Made by a program: the position numbers and the translations under genes | In this document: positions 31,371 to 33,567 of the stretch, one piece after another | How the letters are laid out: each line of letters starts with the position of its first letter | Position numbering within the stretch: position 1 is the stretch's first letter | NCBI RefSeq assembly: GCF_000308875.1 | Contig: NZ_BAGL01000009.1 | Span: 1-33,567, forward strand | Direction of reading: 5' to 3' | DNA length: 33,567 nt | Source of the DNA: Nocardia transvalensis NBRC 15921 | Lineage (GTDB): Bacteria > Actinomycetota > Actinomycetes > Mycobacteriales > Mycobacteriaceae | The notes under the pieces: model-generated | What the model saw: the letters and a program-made list of their open reading frames with translations, nothing else | Told to the model about the DNA's origin: nothing | Databases searched by the model: none

Positions 31371-32213
31371 TTACTCCTCGGGCGCTCGTGACCTGGCCTT
31401 CTCCACCCAGCGCTGTACCCGTTCGAGCTGGCGTTCGGCCTTGTGCAGCGTCTCCTGGGCCGAGCGCTCGGCGGCGGAGGCGAAGCGACGCTGGTCCTCC
31501 GCGCGCTCGAGGTCGTCGCGCAGGGCGCGGATGCGCTCGTCGGCGGCACCGAGATCGGCCGTCGCGCGGTCGAGTTCGGTGTGCGCGGAATCCTGTGCCT
31601 CCCGGGCGGATTCGAGTGCCTCCAGGGCCTCGTCGAGTTCCTGCCGGGCCGCCGCGGCGCGCTCCCGATCGGTCGACGTCCGGTCGCGCTGCGGCGGGGC
31701 GGGCGCGGGCCGGTCCGGCACCGCGGTCAGCTCGGGGCCGGCGGGCCCGAAACCCTCGTAGTTCGCGGCCGCGGCCAGCGTGCCCTCGCGCACGTGCTCG
31801 GCCACCTCCGGATCGGCCAGGGCGGCGTGCAGGGTCTGGCCGATCTCGCGCAGCGCGGCTTCGGTGAGCGGGCGGTCGTGTTCCGCGGCGAGCCGACCGG
31901 CCGTGCGCGCCAGCGCGTTCACCACCTGCTGCCGCTGCGTGGTCAGCTCGCGCAGCTGGTCACCCGACAGCCGGCGCTGGGCATCGCGCAGTGCGGCGCC
32001 GAGTTCCAGCAGTGACCCGATCTCCTCCGGCGCCTCGCGGGCCAGCAGATTCACCGCCCAGGCGGACACGGTCGGCCGCCGCAGCTTGCCGATCGCGGCC
32101 GCGAGCTGCTTGTCGCCGTCCGTGCGGGCCGCCTTGACCCGTTCCGCGCGCGCGGCGGTGAATCGCGCCGGATCGAGTGCGTACAGCGTGCGTGCGACGT
32201 CGTCGAGCGTCAT
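31371..32213 (-). CDS. Conserved actinobacterial coiled-coil protein
   Basis: The 280-residue protein starts at ATG 32213. The N-terminal helical part (residues 1-60) has L-Y-A-L-D-P-A-R-F-T-A-A-R-A-E-R and L-R-R-P-T-V-S-A-W-A-V-N-L-L, a pattern I know from conserved actinobacterial proteins without function. A Pro-rich hinge near residue 165 leads to about 95 residues of Ala/Glu/Arg coiled coil (E-A-L-E-A-L-E-S-A-R-E to the end). No membrane segment is seen. The open frame continues upstream, but that part is not protein-like. It is convergent with the M1 peptidase, 5 bp apart. Confidence 0.82.
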   Translation of the reverse strand: MTLDDVARTLYALDPARFTAARAERVKAARTDGDKQLAAAIGKLRRPTVSAWAVNLLAREAPEEIGSLLELGAALRDAQRRLSGDQLRELTTQRQQVVNALARTAGRLAAEHDRPLTEAALREIGQTLHAALADPEVAEHVREGTLAAAANYEGFGPAGPELTAVPDRPAPAPPQRDRTSTDRERAAAARQELDEALEALESAREAQDSAHTELDRATADLGAADERIRALRDDLERAEDQRRFASAAERSAQETLHKAERQLERVQRWVEKARSRAPEE

Positions 32214-32303
32214 GTGCCGAGCGTAACGATTGTCCGGTTCATATCGACGTAAGATCACGATCCGCGCGGGTATGGTGCGGGCAGAGCGTGAAAGGTGTCG
32301 ATC

Positions 32304-32399
32304 GTGAACCTCCTCGGACTCCAGCTGCTGACCGGATTCCTGCCCCGCATGCTGAACTACAACCTGCTGGCCATGTGGGGCATGGGCCTGCTGCACTGA
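32304..32399 (+). CDS. Candidate 31-residue hydrophobic peptide
   Basis: The short frame runs from GTG 32304 to TGA 32399, with a GAAAGG stretch 9 nt before it. The peptide is Leu/Met-rich (N-L-L-G-L-Q-L-L-T-G-F-L-P, then L-L-A-M-W-G-M-G-L-L-H) and could insert in the membrane. Its bias to Leu, Met, Trp and Asn is unlike random high-GC translation, which gives Arg/Pro/Ala. It lies 55 bp before the lipoprotein gene. I cannot assign a family. Confidence 0.45.
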   Translation: MNLLGLQLLTGFLPRMLNYNLLAMWGMGLLH

Positions 32400-32454
32400 G
32401 CCGTCGCCGCCGATGGGCGGATGGGAACGGTTGCGGGAGAAAGGTTTTCGGCAC

Positions 32455-32958
32455 ATGAGTCGCGCTGCTCGCCGCGTTCCCGCGCTGCTGGCGGCGGCCG
32501 CGTTGGCCGCCGCGGGCTGTTCGGTCGTCCAGGGCGCCAGCAGGTCCGACACCGCACGGGCACAGGTCGGTGACTGTATCGAGGTCATCGAGGGGTCGGC
32601 CACCACCTCCCGGACGGAGCCGGTCGACTGCGGGTCCGATCGGGCCGTCTACACGGTCGTGTCGACCTCTCCGGCCAAGGGCGACTGCGGCCCGGAACGC
32701 TCCTCCTACGAGGAGTCCTTCCGCGGCGGCACCACCGCATTCCTCTGCCTGGCACCGAATCTGAAGCAGGGCGGCTGTTATCACCAGGACCGGGAGAACG
32801 GCTTCGCCCGCGCCGACTGTGCCGCGGCCGAGGCGACCGTCCGGGTGGTCGCGCGGATCGACGGCCGCGCCGACGAATCCCTCTGCGCGCCGCCTACGAC
32901 GTATCTGCTGCTGTCCGAGCCGAAGACGACGTACTGCATGGAGAATCCGAAGAGCTGA
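32455..32958 (+). CDS. LppU/SCO3897-like lipoprotein
   Basis: The 167-residue secreted lipoprotein has a signal peptide with A-R-R-V-P-A-L-L-A-A-A-A-L and lipobox L-A-A-A-G-C, the Cys becoming lipid-linked. After it come V-G-D-C-I-E-V, V-D-C-G-S-D-R-A-V-Y-T-V and paired cysteines that suggest disulfides. The G-D-C-I ... D-C ... A-V-Y-x-V arrangement is that of LppU/SCO3897-type actinobacterial lipoproteins of unknown function. ATG 32455 is used; an open frame from 32413 would hide the signal peptide. Confidence 0.85.
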   Translation: MSRAARRVPALLAAAALAAAGCSVVQGASRSDTARAQVGDCIEVIEGSATTSRTEPVDCGSDRAVYTVVSTSPAKGDCGPERSSYEESFRGGTTAFLCLAPNLKQGGCYHQDRENGFARADCAAAEATVRVVARIDGRADESLCAPPTTYLLLSEPKTTYCMENPKS

Positions 32959-32964
32959 CCGGGC

Positions 32965-33567
32965 TCACTGATCCACCAGCGCCACCGAGGCGATGCGGTG
33001 CAGGACGAAATGCCGGACCGAACCGGTCACCGGATCGAGCGCGTCCAGCTGCCCGCCGGACACCTTCACCGGCTCCACCACGCGCTGGCTCGCGACGCCC
33101 TGGGCGTCGACGTAGCCGATGTGCACCGGCCGCCGCGTGCGCGCCGCCAGCTGGAGCAGCTGCATGGTGGCGGCGGTGCTGGACCGGGTGCCGTCGGCGC
33201 GCACGGCCTGTCCGGAGCGGGCGTTCGCGGCCTTCTCACCGGCCCGGAGTTCGGAGACCAGCAGCCGCAGCTGTTCGGTGCTGGGCGGGGTCGGCCGCCA
33301 CGCCTGCCGGGTGTTCGTCCGGGCCGGAATCCGGGTGCCGCGCGGGCGCAGATCGACGATCGTTCCGGACGAATCCTCACCCGCCGGGGCGAATCCGGCG
33401 CCGCGCAGCTGTTCCAGGACCTCGCCGAGCGGCGCCTGCGAGATGGCCACGGTCGGCGCGACCGCCCGCAGTGCCAGCCGCTCCGCCACCGGCGTGACGA
33501 GGACCTCGGCCAGCAGCGCGGGATCCTCGCTGCGCACGAACGACTGGGCCATCCCCGCGCGCAGCCG
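32965..33567 (-). CDS. Helicase-associated (Rv0862c-like) protein, C-terminal part, 5' end beyond window
   Basis: The frame is open to the right edge, so only about 200 C-terminal residues are seen. They resemble the end of the large XPB-linked protein (Rv0862c): L-L-A-E-V-L, L-R-G-A-G-F-A-P, a Pro/Arg-rich linker, then a WYL-like end (T-R-R-P-V-H-I-G-Y-V-D-A-Q-G, V-V-E-P-V-K-V-S-G-G-Q-L-D-A-L-D, H-R-I-A-S-V). In mycobacteria this gene adjoins XPB; here five predicted genes lie between them. It may modulate helicase action or DNA binding. Confidence 0.82.
   Translation of the reverse strand, partial: RLRAGMAQSFVRSEDPALLAEVLVTPVAERLALRAVAPTVAISQAPLGEVLEQLRGAGFAPAGEDSSGTIVDLRPRGTRIPARTNTRQAWRPTPPSTEQLRLLVSELRAGEKAANARSGQAVRADGTRSSTAATMQLLQLAARTRRPVHIGYVDAQGVASQRVVEPVKVSGGQLDALDPVTGSVRHFVLHRIASVALVDQ

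Noticed and set aside
1..33567. CRISPR arrays, rRNA genes and insertion sequences
   Set aside because: I saw no regularly spaced repeats, no rRNA-like sequence and no transposase gene.

Overview
The window is high-GC actinobacterial chromosome and most likely Nocardia, or a close relative in the Mycobacteriales. The core genes on the right have their nearest recognisable relatives in Mycobacterium and Nocardia: mycobactin/nocobactin-type salicylate synthase and salicyl-AMP ligase under IdeR/DmdR-like iron boxes, polyprenol-phosphate mannose synthase, the HAD-PlsC fusion next to PlsB, dapC, an ECF41 (SigJ-type) sigma factor, XPB helicase with its helicase-associated partner, and a DUF3239 protein. 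This assignment rests on protein family recognition only.

Left part (about 1-10,570) looks like an integrated accessory element. From the left it holds: a STAND/NLR-like NTPase with TPR-like repeats that runs off the left edge, with a small predicted death effector just upstream of it (both minus); a 5'-truncated guanylate kinase-like/DapA-like fusion; about 1.1 kb without genes, carrying two large inverted-repeat structures and a LexA-like box; a hypothetical protein overlapping an HTH-ImmA/IrrE metalloprotease; a small minus-strand protein; a PadR regulator overlapping a membrane protein; a nucleotidyltransferase overlapping an unknown protein; and a tyrosine integrase. The integrase lies beside an intact tRNA-Lys(TTT), and 110-150 bp further on lies a tRNA-Lys(TTT) that breaks off after its anticodon arm. 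I read this as the right attachment site of the element, with the intact tRNA replacing the host copy it destroyed. The left end is not in the window.

Right part (about 10,571-33,567) is ordinary chromosome: a TetR/ScbR-type regulator, a tRNA Glu-Asp-Phe cluster, Ppm1, the phospholipid acyltransferases PlsB and HAD-PlsC, the siderophore pair (convergent, each with its own iron box), an SDR, an AhpD-like protein under an ECF41-type promoter, a class I DAHP synthase behind an aromatic-rich leader peptide, a LysE exporter, DapC, the ECF41 sigma factor itself, XPB, a DUF3239 membrane protein, a secreted M1 peptidase, a coiled-coil protein, a possible 31-residue peptide, a lipoprotein, and the C-terminal part of the helicase-associated protein at the right edge.

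Most notable: (1) the effector plus NTPase pair carries look-alike short beta-type motifs at the effector C-terminus and the NTPase N-terminus, the layout expected of a bacterial amyloid-signalling (BASS) cell-death system with a Bell-type effector; (2) the split host tRNA-Lys with an element-borne replacement; (3) an A-Y-F-W-F leader peptide with competing hairpins before DAHP synthase; (4) a TGTCACA-N17-CGTC promoter before the AhpD-like gene, in the same window as the matching ECF41 sigma factor.
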